A DNA stretch of 64,000 bases from Roseivirga seohaensis (lineage in GTDB: Bacteria > Bacteroidota > Bacteroidia > Cytophagales > Cyclobacteriaceae). The notes below the pieces were generated by a model, which saw nothing but the letters and a program-made list of their open reading frames with translations, was not told the origin of the DNA and did no database searches. Every line of letters begins with the position of its first letter. Within the stretch, counting starts at the first letter, position 1. The stretch covers positions 1 to 64,000 of the forward strand of contig NZ_LRPB01000012.1 of NCBI RefSeq assembly GCF_001592945.1, written 5' to 3'. Shown piece by piece: positions 9,874 through 17,719 of the stretch. A program made the position numbers and the translations under genes.

Positions 9874-10335
9874 ATGTATACTTTCAAAAATAAAATATCG
9901 AGACACTTTGAATTACTATTGTTAGCTATTGTAATTCTGTTAATTACCGCCTCCTGTGGGGGAGGCGGTGGTGGTGATGATAACCCAGGCCCTTCCGAAC
10001 AAGAGTTGGCCTTTGACAAGCTTAAGGGAGATTGGGGAATTACCAATAATGGTAAAATTGAACTGGATGGAGGCAATGTAGCCGCTAATTATGTTGGTTT
10101 TACACTTTCCTTTACAAATGGCGCATTCACAACTACTAATGCTGGCGATCTTTTTCCAGCAACTGGAACATGGGAGTGGGTTGGAGAAGGAACCAATCAA
10201 ATTCGTACAGGAAGAGGGAAGCTTGTTACAATTACATCCCTTACCACAACAAATTTTGAATTCTCTTTTACAAAAACGGCAAGTAATTCTGTAGCCGGAG
10301 TAAGTGGAAATTATGTAATTAAGGTAACCAAATAA
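9874..10335 (+). CDS. Small lipoprotein, lipocalin-like size
   Basis: 153 residues. The N-terminus is a lipoprotein signal (ILLITASC) with the lipobox Cys followed by a glycine run (GGGGGG) and acidic residues, a common arrangement in Bacteroidota surface lipoproteins. The remainder (DKLKGDWGITNNGKIELDG ... FSFTKTASNSVAGVSGNYVI) is beta-rich and resembles lipocalin-like or DUF5004-type domains, but I cannot assign a family. It starts 2 bases after the adhesin stop and is the last gene before a strong terminator, so it belongs to the same operon and may be an outer-membrane partner of the adhesin or fibre (inference). Confidence 0.8.
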   Translation: MYTFKNKISRHFELLLLAIVILLITASCGGGGGGDDNPGPSEQELAFDKLKGDWGITNNGKIELDGGNVAANYVGFTLSFTNGAFTTTNAGDLFPATGTWEWVGEGTNQIRTGRGKLVTITSLTTTNFEFSFTKTASNSVAGVSGNYVIKVTK

Positions 10336-10350
10336 ACTTCTATTATTATG

Positions 10351-10379
10351 ATGGAGAGGCCAATGGTCTCTCCATTTTT
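10351..10379 (+). terminator. Rho-independent terminator of the surface operon
   Basis: ATGGAGAG (10351-10358) pairs with CTCTCCAT (10368-10375), and the stem can be extended inward by three pairs including one G-T. A run of T follows (10375-10379). It lies 15 bases after the lipoprotein stop codon. Confidence 0.75.
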
Positions 10380-10395
10380 AATTGAAAAAAGTAAA

Positions 10396-10535
10396 AATAC
10401 CCTAAACTGGGTATTGATACTGGAAGCCAAAAAACTCAATTTTGAATTACTAGTTGGGATTAACACTTCATATAGTAGTCTGATTTTAGTTGAGTCTCTT
10501 AGGGTATTGCGTACGGCAGTACCCTTTCTTTTTGC
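10396..10535 (+). other. Two further hairpins, possible small transcript
   Basis: AATACCC/GGGTATT (10396-10402, 10409-10415), then a 10-bp stem AGGGTATTGC/GCAGTACCCT (10501-10510, 10516-10525, one wobble pair) followed by TTCTTTTT. The second has the form of a complete + strand terminator, yet no + strand gene lies between it and the operon terminator at 10351. Either it backs up that terminator or it ends a short RNA of about 130 bases. Confidence 0.4.
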
Positions 10536-10552
10536 CCTATCATTAATAGGCA

Positions 10553-10583
10553 TAAAAAAAGGCATCACCGATGATGCCTTTTT
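10553..10583. terminator. Bidirectional terminator
   Basis: A perfect 7-bp stem GGCATCA/TGATGCC (10561-10567, 10572-10578) with loop CCGA, flanked by an A run on the left and a T run on the right, so it can work in both directions. On the minus strand it lies directly after the stop of the Na+/phosphate cotransporter gene (10607). Confidence 0.85.
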
Positions 10584-10606
10584 CATTTTGATGAGCTTTT
10601 TATTAT

Positions 10607-12295
10607 TTACATGTCTTCATCATCCTTACCAAAGTCTCCGCGAACAGCCTCGCTTACATTGATAACGTGATCCCCAATCTTTTCGGCAGCAAAGAATAAA
10701 TCTCGGTAGATGATTCCACTTTGAACATCATATTCTTTTTTCTCAGTGCTCTTTAAATGCTGCTTTCTCATTTTCGTTTTAAGGGCATTAATGGCCATTT
10801 CTGTTTCAATAGCTCCAGAAATATCTACTTTACCATAAACACCATTTAAATTGGTAATCATTTGTTCAATAGAAAGGTCAACCAATCCGAATATTTCCTT
10901 AATATTTTTGTTTTGCTTTTCTGAGAAAACAGACTTTTGTTTATTCCCTCGCTCAATATCCTTCGACATCCTAAGAATAATATCGGCAATTCTTTCTAAG
11001 TCATGAGCAATGCTCAGTATGGACCTCACTTTAACGGAGGATTCAATACTCAATTGTTGTTCAGAAACCCTTACTAGATAGTCGGCAATTCTTTCTTCAA
11101 TTTCATCTGTACGAACTTCCAGTTTAGATATTTTGGCTTTTAGTTTATCTCTTGTGTCCTGTTTTTGCTCATTTAGAAGTTCTTTGAGGTTAGTAAACAT
11201 GAGCTTAGTAATTTCAGCAAACTTAATGCTCTCCTTTTGTGCGCTTAAAATAGATACCTCTGCAGTTAATGGTGCATCATAATTGATGTTTGTAAGAGAG
11301 AACTCTTCGTCTTCATCTCCTTTAGATTTCACCAATCTTGTAGCCAGCTTCACAATTGAAGGCACAAACCAAATCAAGAGCATTACATTCATAAAGTTGA
11401 ATGTAGTGTGGAATAATGCCAAGGTAAATTTGTTTGGATCGCCAGTTTCTGGTGCAGGCCAAATGTAGTGTAGAAGATCTAGCACATACGGTAGCATAAT
11501 CACCATCCATGTTACCCCAATAATATTAAAGAGAGAGTGGATTTTAGCCGACCTTTTTGCGTGAACGTTTCCAACTAAAGCGGCTAATTCTGCAGTAATC
11601 GTTGTTCCAATGTTTTCTCCCAAAATCATTGCTGTTCCAATTTCAATTGGCAAACCCTGTGCACAAAGCACAATAGTAACCGCCATAGCAGCACTAGACG
11701 ATTGAACAACGATAGTAAGTATAGTACCAACACCCACAAACAATAACCTTGTTAATATGCCTGGGTCATTAAACTGAGTAAGGAAGGAGAGTAGTTCTGG
11801 GCTTTTTTGTATTTCTGGAACGGCCTCTTTTAGAGCTTCTAAACCCAAGAAAAGAAGGGCAAATCCGATCATAAACTCTGACCAGTTTTTAAGGTTTGGC
11901 TTTTTAGAGAACATTAGAGGCATTGCAACTGCAATTAGAGGCAGCGCATAAGCCGAAATTTTCATTTTAAAGCCAATCAAAGAAACTAGCCAGCCTGTAA
12001 TGGTGGTTCCAATGTTCGCTCCCATCATTACACCAGCTGATTCCACCAATGAAATTAAACCCGCATTAACAAAGCTTACCGTCATTACTGTGGTGGCAGA
12101 TGATGACTGAACTATAGCAGTGATTAAAAAGCCCGTAAGTACTCCCGTATATCTATTGGAAGTCATGGTGCCTAAAATGCTTCTGAGGTTATCTCCTGCA
12201 GCTTTTTGAATGCCTTCGCTCATGACTTTCATGCCGTAAATGAAGAAGCCAAGAGCGCCTAAAAGTTCTATTACATTCCAGATGCCGTAATCCAT
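10607..12295 (-). CDS. Na+/phosphate cotransporter with PhoU-like domain
   Basis: 562 residues. The membrane part (about 1-330) has the two inverted Na/Pi-cotransporter repeats of the NptA/SLC34 family, each with the QSSS signature (IVQSSSATTVMTV near residue 63 and VVQSSSAAMAVTI near residue 198) and the matching GANIGTT / GENIGTT motifs. A cytoplasmic helical PhoU-like domain (about 345-550, EERIADYLVRVSEQQLS, SIAHDLERIADI) follows, as in E. coli YjbB. It should take up or export inorganic phosphate coupled to Na+. A paralogue without the PhoU domain is divergently encoded next door, and a porin gene follows that one. Confidence 0.92.
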   Translation of the reverse strand: MDYGIWNVIELLGALGFFIYGMKVMSEGIQKAAGDNLRSILGTMTSNRYTGVLTGFLITAIVQSSSATTVMTVSFVNAGLISLVESAGVMMGANIGTTITGWLVSLIGFKMKISAYALPLIAVAMPLMFSKKPNLKNWSEFMIGFALLFLGLEALKEAVPEIQKSPELLSFLTQFNDPGILTRLLFVGVGTILTIVVQSSSAAMAVTIVLCAQGLPIEIGTAMILGENIGTTITAELAALVGNVHAKRSAKIHSLFNIIGVTWMVIMLPYVLDLLHYIWPAPETGDPNKFTLALFHTTFNFMNVMLLIWFVPSIVKLATRLVKSKGDEDEEFSLTNINYDAPLTAEVSILSAQKESIKFAEITKLMFTNLKELLNEQKQDTRDKLKAKISKLEVRTDEIEERIADYLVRVSEQQLSIESSVKVRSILSIAHDLERIADIILRMSKDIERGNKQKSVFSEKQNKNIKEIFGLVDLSIEQMITNLNGVYGKVDISGAIETEMAINALKTKMRKQHLKSTEKKEYDVQSGIIYRDLFFAAEKIGDHVINVSEAVRGDFGKDDEDM

Positions 12296-12345
12296 TGTGT
12301 TATTTTACTGTGATGACGATATTATGAAAATTCGTTTTTCAGCCG

Positions 12346-12353
12346 TAAAAGTA
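12346..12353 (-). promoter_or_regulatory. Possible -7 box of the minus-strand phosphate transporter
   Basis: Read on the minus strand this is TACTTTTA, 7 of 8 positions of the TAnnTTTG consensus, 50 bases upstream of the ATG at 12295. I see no clear TTG at the -33 distance. Confidence 0.35.
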
Positions 12354-12467
12354 GAAATACTTTTTTTAAGGCTAATGTTAAATAATCATTACCAAGCTGC
12401 GTAATCTTGTCAAGCATACTTAACAATAGGTTCATGTTGCCTAAAAGTCTTTGAGTCAATTAATAAT

Positions 12468-12475
12468 TACCTTTG
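12468..12475 (+). promoter_or_regulatory. Bacteroidota -7 box (TACCTTTG) of the second transporter
   Basis: An exact match to TAnnTTTG, 42 bases before the ATG at 12518. The nearest TTG upstream (12451-12453) is about 14 bases away, shorter than the usual spacing. This box also argues against the TTG at 12473 as a start codon, because that codon lies inside it. Confidence 0.6.
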
Positions 12476-12517
12476 CGACTTTCTAATGACTTTAAAGAAA
12501 CGGGAATTTTAAACAAT

Positions 12518-13681
12518 ATGAAAGAAGTTACCTTTGAAGAGAGCGTATTCTCTAGCATAGTTGCGAAGGTGACCCTTATTATATTGGCCGTTCTATTTTT
12601 TCTAGTATCCATTGATCTAGTGATTACCGCTCTTTCGGGCTCTCTCAATTTTATAAATGAGAACTTACTCTCAAATGCTCTGAATCCTTTTGTAGGGTTG
12701 TTCTTAGGGTTATTGGTTACCGCCATCATTCAGAGTAGCTCTACTACCAGCACTATGGTTGTAGCGCTTGTAGCTTCTGGTACTCTTTCACTCGAAGAAG
12801 CCGTTCCTATTATAATGGGAGCAAATGTGGGTACAACACTTACCAGTACAATTGTAGCTTTAGGCTTTATTTCCAATAAAAGAGCATTTAGGAGAGCTGT
12901 AGCAGTAGGTACTATTCATGATTTTTATAACATCATTTTAGTGTTGATTTTATTTCCACTCGAGCACTACTATGGGTTTCTTTCGGGCGTTTCTTTTTAC
13001 TTTAGTGAACTTTTATATGGTAGCGGTATTTCAGAGGCCTTACCACATACTGATAACGTTTTAGGAAGCGGCTTAACAAACCAGTTTGTACTTTGGGTAA
13101 ATAATAGTGTTCTGATTTTAATCATCTCTTTTGGTTTTTTATTCGCCTCGATTAAGCTTCTAACCTGGATCATTAAAAAAACTATTATTGGGGAGTCGAA
13201 AAATAGGTTGCAATCTTTTGTTTTTGGTAAGCCTATACAATCCTTTAGTTGGGGTGTTTTACTTACAGCGGCAATTCAATCAAGTTCTGTAACTACCTCT
13301 ATTTTAGTCCCCTTAGCTGCCGCAGATAAAATTAAGTTAAGAAATGCCTTTACTTTTATTATTGGAGCAAATGTTGGCACTACCTTAACAGCACTTATAG
13401 CAGCTGGCTTTAGGTCTGAAGCTGCAGCTACTATAGCCATAGCCCATTTACTGTTTAATTTAACAGGGGTAATTATTTTTATGTCATTACCTATACTCAG
13501 AAAATTGTTGGTTCATTTTGTTAAGGAATTTAGCTATGCTATCGCTAAATATAGAATTATAGGTTTGGCTTATATAATTGTTATGTTTTTCTTATTGCCC
13601 TTCTTGCTAATTTCATTGAACAGAAATATGGACAAGCCAGTTGATAAGGTACATGATACAAGTGTGGGTCAGCACTTTTAA
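12518..13681 (+). CDS. Na+/phosphate symporter (short form)
   Basis: 387 residues from the ATG at 12518 (MKEVTFEESVF). The open frame reaches back to a TTG at 12473, but that overlaps a promoter box. It has the two cotransporter repeats with IIQSSSTTSTMVV and AIQSSSVTTSILV, and two GANVGTTLT motifs. There is no C-terminal PhoU-like domain, unlike the divergent neighbour, so the pair may differ in regulation or direction of transport. It is followed by a 15-bp inverted repeat and a porin gene, giving a plausible phosphate-uptake block: outer-membrane porin plus inner-membrane Na+ symporter. Confidence 0.9.
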   Translation: MKEVTFEESVFSSIVAKVTLIILAVLFFLVSIDLVITALSGSLNFINENLLSNALNPFVGLFLGLLVTAIIQSSSTTSTMVVALVASGTLSLEEAVPIIMGANVGTTLTSTIVALGFISNKRAFRRAVAVGTIHDFYNIILVLILFPLEHYYGFLSGVSFYFSELLYGSGISEALPHTDNVLGSGLTNQFVLWVNNSVLILIISFGFLFASIKLLTWIIKKTIIGESKNRLQSFVFGKPIQSFSWGVLLTAAIQSSSVTTSILVPLAAADKIKLRNAFTFIIGANVGTTLTALIAAGFRSEAAATIAIAHLLFNLTGVIIFMSLPILRKLLVHFVKEFSYAIAKYRIIGLAYIIVMFFLLPFLLISLNRNMDKPVDKVHDTSVGQHF

Positions 13682-13695
13682 CTTAAAAAAATTTA

Positions 13696-13729
13696 CTCAT
13701 TAATGTAAAGTTAGCTTTACATTAATGAG
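13696..13729. promoter_or_regulatory. 15-bp perfect inverted repeat between symporter and porin
   Basis: Arms 13696-13710 and 13715-13729 (CTCATTAATGTAAAG and its exact complement) with centre TTAG. It starts 14 bases after the symporter stop and ends 24 bases before the porin ATG. No T tract follows, so it is a poor intrinsic terminator. It could be an operator for a dimeric regulator, or an RNA hairpin that tunes expression between the two genes. Confidence 0.55.
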
Positions 13730-13753
13730 ATATTTGTAATTAAAAATAGATTA

Positions 13754-14980
13754 ATGCTGAAATTAGACGATCCTATAACGGGTGCAATATGCAGAATTTT
13801 TTTTATGGCTGTGTTATTTTCCGCTCTGACTTTACCCCTAAATGGGCAAGATAAGAGTAGCAACAGTTTTGGTAAGGGACTTCAGGTTGTAGCCTCAGAC
13901 TCATCGTTTTCGATGAAGTTTGGATTGAGATTTCAAAGCCTGTATCAAGGGTCTCTTAATGTAGTTTCAGAAAAATGGAGTGATCAATTTTTAATTAGAA
14001 GAGCTCGGATGAAATTTGATGGTTTTGCATACCATCCTAGCCTTACTTATAAAGTTGAATTAGGCCTTTCTAGTAGAGATATTAGTGGAGGTGATGTAGA
14101 TGAACATAGTAATACTTCTCGTATAATTTATGATGCCGTTTTGAAATGGCAGTTTAAAGAAAATTGGAGTCTTTGGGCAGGTCAAACAAAATTACCTGGA
14201 AATAGAGAGCGTGTAATTTCGTCTCAAAAAATGCAATTTGTAGATCGTAGCCTTTTAAACGCTAGGTTTAATATAGACAGAGACATAGGAATTCAATTAC
14301 ACCATTCAGCTAACCTTGGTAAAAGGGCTGTGATCAAAAATATTTTGGCGATTTCAATTGGTGAAGGACGTAATCTTACCACTGATAATATTGGTGGGTA
14401 CGATTACACTTACAGGCTAGAGTATCTGCCATTTGGAGAATTTTCTGGAAAAGGTGATTATTTTGGATCTGATTTGAAGCGAGAAACCGCCCCAAAACTA
14501 GCCATAGGTGCTACTTTTGATTACAATGACGGTGCTGCTAGGCAAAGAGGGCAGCTCGGAAGTTTTGTGCAAGGTTCAAACGGGTATCAACTTTCAACCG
14601 ATCTTTCTACCTTATTTATTGATACTCACTTTAAATATAGAGGGTTTTCATTGATGGGGGAGTACGCCAATAAACGATCATCTAAGCAAGTGTTTGTTGT
14701 ATTAGACGATTTCTCAACACTAAAGTATACTACAGGAAATGCTATTAATCTTCAAGCGGGTTATTTAATTGATAAGTCTGAATGGGCTGTTCGCTATACG
14801 CAGGTAAAGCCTGATGACTTGGAGTATTCAAGTTTGAAAGAAGAAACGCAGTATACCCTTGGGTACTCTAGGTATATTGTTGGTCATAGTTTAAAACTAC
14901 AAAGTGACTTATCTTATACTAACAAGGCACTTGGAGATAACTTGGTGTCATTCAGGGTCCAATTTGAAATTTCGTTTTAA
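13754..14980 (+). CDS. OprP/OprO-like outer-membrane porin
   Basis: 408 residues. The signal peptide (FFMAVLFSALTLPLNGQ) is followed by a beta-barrel protein with alternating hydrophobic and polar strands, the FGLRFQSLYQGS start, RRARMKFDGFAYHP and the LWAGQTKLPGNRER segment typical of phosphate-selective porins O/P, and a C-terminal strand ending in Phe (VSFRVQFEISF) for barrel assembly. It should form an anion channel for phosphate or polyphosphate. The position directly after a Na+/phosphate symporter supports phosphate as substrate, although many Bacteroidota members of this family have unknown specificity. Confidence 0.85.
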   Translation: MLKLDDPITGAICRIFFMAVLFSALTLPLNGQDKSSNSFGKGLQVVASDSSFSMKFGLRFQSLYQGSLNVVSEKWSDQFLIRRARMKFDGFAYHPSLTYKVELGLSSRDISGGDVDEHSNTSRIIYDAVLKWQFKENWSLWAGQTKLPGNRERVISSQKMQFVDRSLLNARFNIDRDIGIQLHHSANLGKRAVIKNILAISIGEGRNLTTDNIGGYDYTYRLEYLPFGEFSGKGDYFGSDLKRETAPKLAIGATFDYNDGAARQRGQLGSFVQGSNGYQLSTDLSTLFIDTHFKYRGFSLMGEYANKRSSKQVFVVLDDFSTLKYTTGNAINLQAGYLIDKSEWAVRYTQVKPDDLEYSSLKEETQYTLGYSRYIVGHSLKLQSDLSYTNKALGDNLVSFRVQFEISF

Positions 14981-15177
14981 CGAAGTAACCAACCTTACTA
15001 ATTGTTAACCCCCTAATCATAAAGCGCCTAATATTAATATGAAGGTAATAGCGTTTACATTCAAACAAAGTTGCCTGAAAAGGGATTGTTTATTAAGAGC
15101 GTTACTGGAGCTATTTTAAGCCGAATTGCCTGATAGTTCCTTTCTTCTTCTTAAATTGAAAACTTAAATCAGGGAGT

Positions 15178-15522
15178 TTGAAACTATTCGATTTTCATAA
15201 ATTAATTGAGGCCCTTACTGGCTTTATTGAAACCAAAGTTGAACTTTGGAAGCTCGAAGCTAAAGAAGAGATTGGTGCGCTTATCGCTAAAACACTAGTG
15301 GTAATTTTGCTGGCTTTGGGGGCTGTAATGGTCTTATTGTTTTTTACTTTGGGCTTGGCCTTTCTTTTGAATAATGTACTTGAAAGTAAAATATGGGGCT
15401 TTGTTATTGTAGGAAGTCTTTATGGCATTGTTACCACTGGCCTTTACCTCAAAAGAAGGGCTATTGTCGATATTATTATTAAAAGGCAGAATAACGAAAT
15501 TGAAGGAGTAAGTGAAGAATAA
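15178..15522 (+). CDS. DUF1469/YqjE-like phage-holin-family membrane protein
   Basis: 114 residues with a TTG start. A TGA lies in frame at 15157-15159 and no ATG occurs before the first membrane helix, so TTG at 15178 is the best choice. An amphipathic N-terminal helix (ALTGFIETKVELWKLEAKE) is followed by two membrane helices (about 40-65 and 72-92) and a basic tail. This fits the Holin-X/YqjE family, whose function is poorly defined and often linked to envelope stress. Its stop overlaps the next start by one base. Confidence 0.75.
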   Translation: MKLFDFHKLIEALTGFIETKVELWKLEAKEEIGALIAKTLVVILLALGAVMVLLFFTLGLAFLLNNVLESKIWGFVIVGSLYGIVTTGLYLKRRAIVDIIIKRQNNEIEGVSEE

Positions 15523-15935
15523 TGCTTATGAAATCTAGAAAAGAAGAGTTGGAACAATCTAACGCTAGCTACAAAGAGTTATTGGAAGATCAGTTTGAGT
15601 TGATAAAAAACAATTTTCAAGATACAGGAAAGAAAGCTTTGTGGATTGGCGGTTCACTTTTATTGGCTTATGGACTGACCAGATTAATTACATCTGGTAC
15701 TTCTGAAGAAGGTGAGGAAACGGAAGAAGGTCAAATTATTGAAATTATACCAGAACCTTCATCAAGCAAAAAGATGAAAGTGAGAAAGTTAGTTCAAAAT
15801 GAACATACTGAAGAATCAGCTGTTGTAAGTGCCCTAAAACACCAAGCTATTGTTTTTGTGTTAGGCTTGGCTGCTAAAAAACTTGGAAGCTTTCTAAACG
15901 AACTCGGAGAAAAAGAAGAAAATAGTGGTTCTTAA
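15522..15935 (+). CDS. Small membrane-associated protein, YqjD-like partner
   Basis: 137 residues, not assigned to a family with certainty. The first part is charged and helical (SRKEELEQSNASYKELLEDQ); one membrane helix lies at about 43-60 (ALWIGGSLLLAYGLTRLI); then comes a very acidic linker (GEETEEGQ) and a second hydrophobic segment (HQAIVFVLGLAAKKLGSFL). It overlaps the upstream YqjE-like gene by one base and the downstream GGGP synthase by 11 bases, so the three are translationally coupled. A second ATG at 15528 is an equally good start. Confidence 0.7.
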   Translation: MLMKSRKEELEQSNASYKELLEDQFELIKNNFQDTGKKALWIGGSLLLAYGLTRLITSGTSEEGEETEEGQIIEIIPEPSSSKKMKVRKLVQNEHTEESAVVSALKHQAIVFVLGLAAKKLGSFLNELGEKEENSGS

Positions 15936-16680
15936 TTTATTCAAACAAAGAGTACGAGAAGGTAAAAAATCCCTTGCCTTGCTTATCGACCCTGACGACA
16001 TAAATAAAAGTGGTTTAGGCGCTGTTATTAATGCTGCCATTGAAAACAGAGTTGATTATTTTTTTGTAGGAGGTAGTTTAATTACAACCAATAATCTTTC
16101 ATCTGTTATAGAATGTATAAAATCCCAAAGTAGTATTCCTTGTGTATTGTTTCCTGGCAATGCCATCCATATTCATTCAGATGCAGATGCTATTCTTTTT
16201 CTGTCTTTAATCTCTGGAAGAAATCCCGAATTGCTTATTGGGCAACACGTGGTAGCTGCGCCAGTTATAAAAAGGAGTAGGCTGGAAGTTATACCAACGG
16301 GCTATATGCTAATCCATTCCGGAAAACCTACGAGTGTTTCATACATGAGTAATACTCAGCCTATTCCAAACGACAAACCAAGTTTAGCGGTAAGTACAGC
16401 CATGGCGGGCGAAATGCTTGGTTTGCAGTGTATTTATTTAGATGCGGGAAGTGGGGCCATTGAGCCCGTGCCTCCAAAAATGATCAAGGCAGTTAAACGA
16501 AATATTGACTCAACTTTAATTGTAGGAGGAGGAATAAATACCACTAGAAAGGCAAAGGAAGCGCTCGAGGCTGGAGCTGATATTATTGTTATAGGAAATG
16601 CTGCACAAAAAAACCTCAGCGTTTTGGCTGAGGTTTCTGATGTAGTCGAATGTTTTAATCAAGAGTTAAACGTTAATTAA
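15925..16680 (+). CDS. Geranylgeranyl/heptaprenylglyceryl phosphate synthase
   Basis: 251 residues with a GTG start inside the end of the upstream gene. A TIM-barrel prenyltransferase of the GGGPS/PcrB family: LALLIDPDD (Mg2+/G1P region), DYFFVGGS, VLFPGNAIHIHSDADA, the GYMLIHSGK and TGYM motif, YLDAGSGA, and the phosphate-binding IVGGGINTTRKA and ADIIVIGNA. It joins a polyprenyl diphosphate to sn-glycerol-1-phosphate, an ether-lipid reaction best known from archaea but present in many Bacteroidota. The final 15 bases overlap the convergent AraC gene, so antisense interference between the two ends is possible. Confidence 0.92.
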   Translation: MVLNLFKQRVREGKKSLALLIDPDDINKSGLGAVINAAIENRVDYFFVGGSLITTNNLSSVIECIKSQSSIPCVLFPGNAIHIHSDADAILFLSLISGRNPELLIGQHVVAAPVIKRSRLEVIPTGYMLIHSGKPTSVSYMSNTQPIPNDKPSLAVSTAMAGEMLGLQCIYLDAGSGAIEPVPPKMIKAVKRNIDSTLIVGGGINTTRKAKEALEAGADIIVIGNAAQKNLSVLAEVSDVVECFNQELNVN

Positions 16681-17589
16681 ACTCTCTCTTCTTCTCATTT
16701 TTCCTGCAGGAATACCGAACATCATTTTAAATCTACGGCAGAAGTAGGCAGTATCTTTATAACCCACTTCGCGTCCGATATCGCGAATGCTCTTTTTAGT
16801 AGTACGAAGTAAATCAACCGCTGCTTCCATTCTTTGGTATTCTATGTAATCCTGAGGGTTGATTCCAGTAAGCATTTTGAAATACTGACCCACGTAATCT
16901 TCAGAAACACCAGCAACACCAGCCAATACTTTGTTGGAAAGATCTCCACCAAGGTTGTTTTTGATGTAAGCAAAAATATCGATAAGTCTTGGATCCTTAA
17001 AGTAAGTGCTGTTAGTTACCAATTGCTCAACAAAAAGACGTTTGTCAAGAATGTATCTAATGATTTCTACACAAAGATATTCTGTATTTACCTTAATAAT
17101 TCTGTTTTTACCAGGCTTGGTAGAGTTGGTCTCTTCAATAATTACACGGATTAATTGTGCAATTGTATCGTTACCTCGAATGGCAAAAGGTGTGATGTTT
17201 AGCGAAGCAAAGAAGTTTACAGAATCAAAAACTTTAGCTTCAAACATTACTTGACTAAATCCATCAACATCATAATCATTAATGTCAGAATCAGTAGCGT
17301 TTTGAAGGTACTTCTTTTTATTAGCAATAAAATCTTCGCTAGAAACAACTGGTGCAGTTAAGGAGCTATATGAAATTGCAGTCGACTTTCCACCAGGGAT
17401 GAAAAGCATATCTCCTTCAGAAACTTTTTCTTGGTCGGGGCCAAAAAATATATCTCCATTATTTACTATGAAAATCGTGTTCTCTACATCGTAGTGATTT
17501 TCGATAGTTACGGGCTTCGCTATTTTCATGTTTCGGCTCTTAATATAGCGTACTCCTAGCGACTCAATGATTTTGTTGTAGTCTTCCAT
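16666..17589 (-). CDS. AraC-family transcriptional regulator
   Basis: 307 residues. The N-terminal part is a cupin-like sensor (about 25-80, NGDIFFGPDQEKVSEGDMLF then IPGG). The C-terminal 100 residues are a double HTH: LSNKVLAGVAGVSEDYVGQY, then SIRDIGREVGYKDTAYFCRR and FKMMFGIPAGKMRR. Many Cytophagales encode one close homologue next to housekeeping genes; the effector and targets are unknown to me. It is encoded alone, converging on and overlapping the GGGP synthase end by 15 bases. Confidence 0.9.
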   Translation of the reverse strand: MEDYNKIIESLGVRYIKSRNMKIAKPVTIENHYDVENTIFIVNNGDIFFGPDQEKVSEGDMLFIPGGKSTAISYSSLTAPVVSSEDFIANKKKYLQNATDSDINDYDVDGFSQVMFEAKVFDSVNFFASLNITPFAIRGNDTIAQLIRVIIEETNSTKPGKNRIIKVNTEYLCVEIIRYILDKRLFVEQLVTNSTYFKDPRLIDIFAYIKNNLGGDLSNKVLAGVAGVSEDYVGQYFKMLTGINPQDYIEYQRMEAAVDLLRTTKKSIRDIGREVGYKDTAYFCRRFKMMFGIPAGKMRRRESLINV

Positions 17590-17661
17590 TTACGTTCTTG
17601 TTAAAATTAATTATACACTTACACACTGTAAAAGTAAAACAGAATTAACGAGAAACAAAAA

Positions 17662-17703
17662 AAAATGACCATTGGCAATATTTATTATTCCAATGGTCAT
17701 TTT
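17662..17703 (-). terminator. Terminator of the acyl-CoA dehydrogenase gene
   Basis: Perfect 14-bp arms 17662-17675 and 17690-17703 (AAAATGACCATTGG) with a 14-base AT-rich loop. On the minus strand it lies 17 bases past the acyl-CoA dehydrogenase stop and runs into a T tract (complement of the A run at 17657-17665). Confidence 0.85.
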
Positions 17704-17719
17704 AATAGGATAATTCTAA

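Noticed and set aside
10348-10662. A 104-codon open frame on the + strand after the surface operon
   Set aside because: It runs through two terminator hairpins and into the end of the opposite-strand transporter gene; the translation looks random.
12473-12517. TTG start for the second phosphate symporter
   Set aside because: The codon is inside the TACCTTTG promoter box; the ATG at 12518 gives a normal N-terminus.
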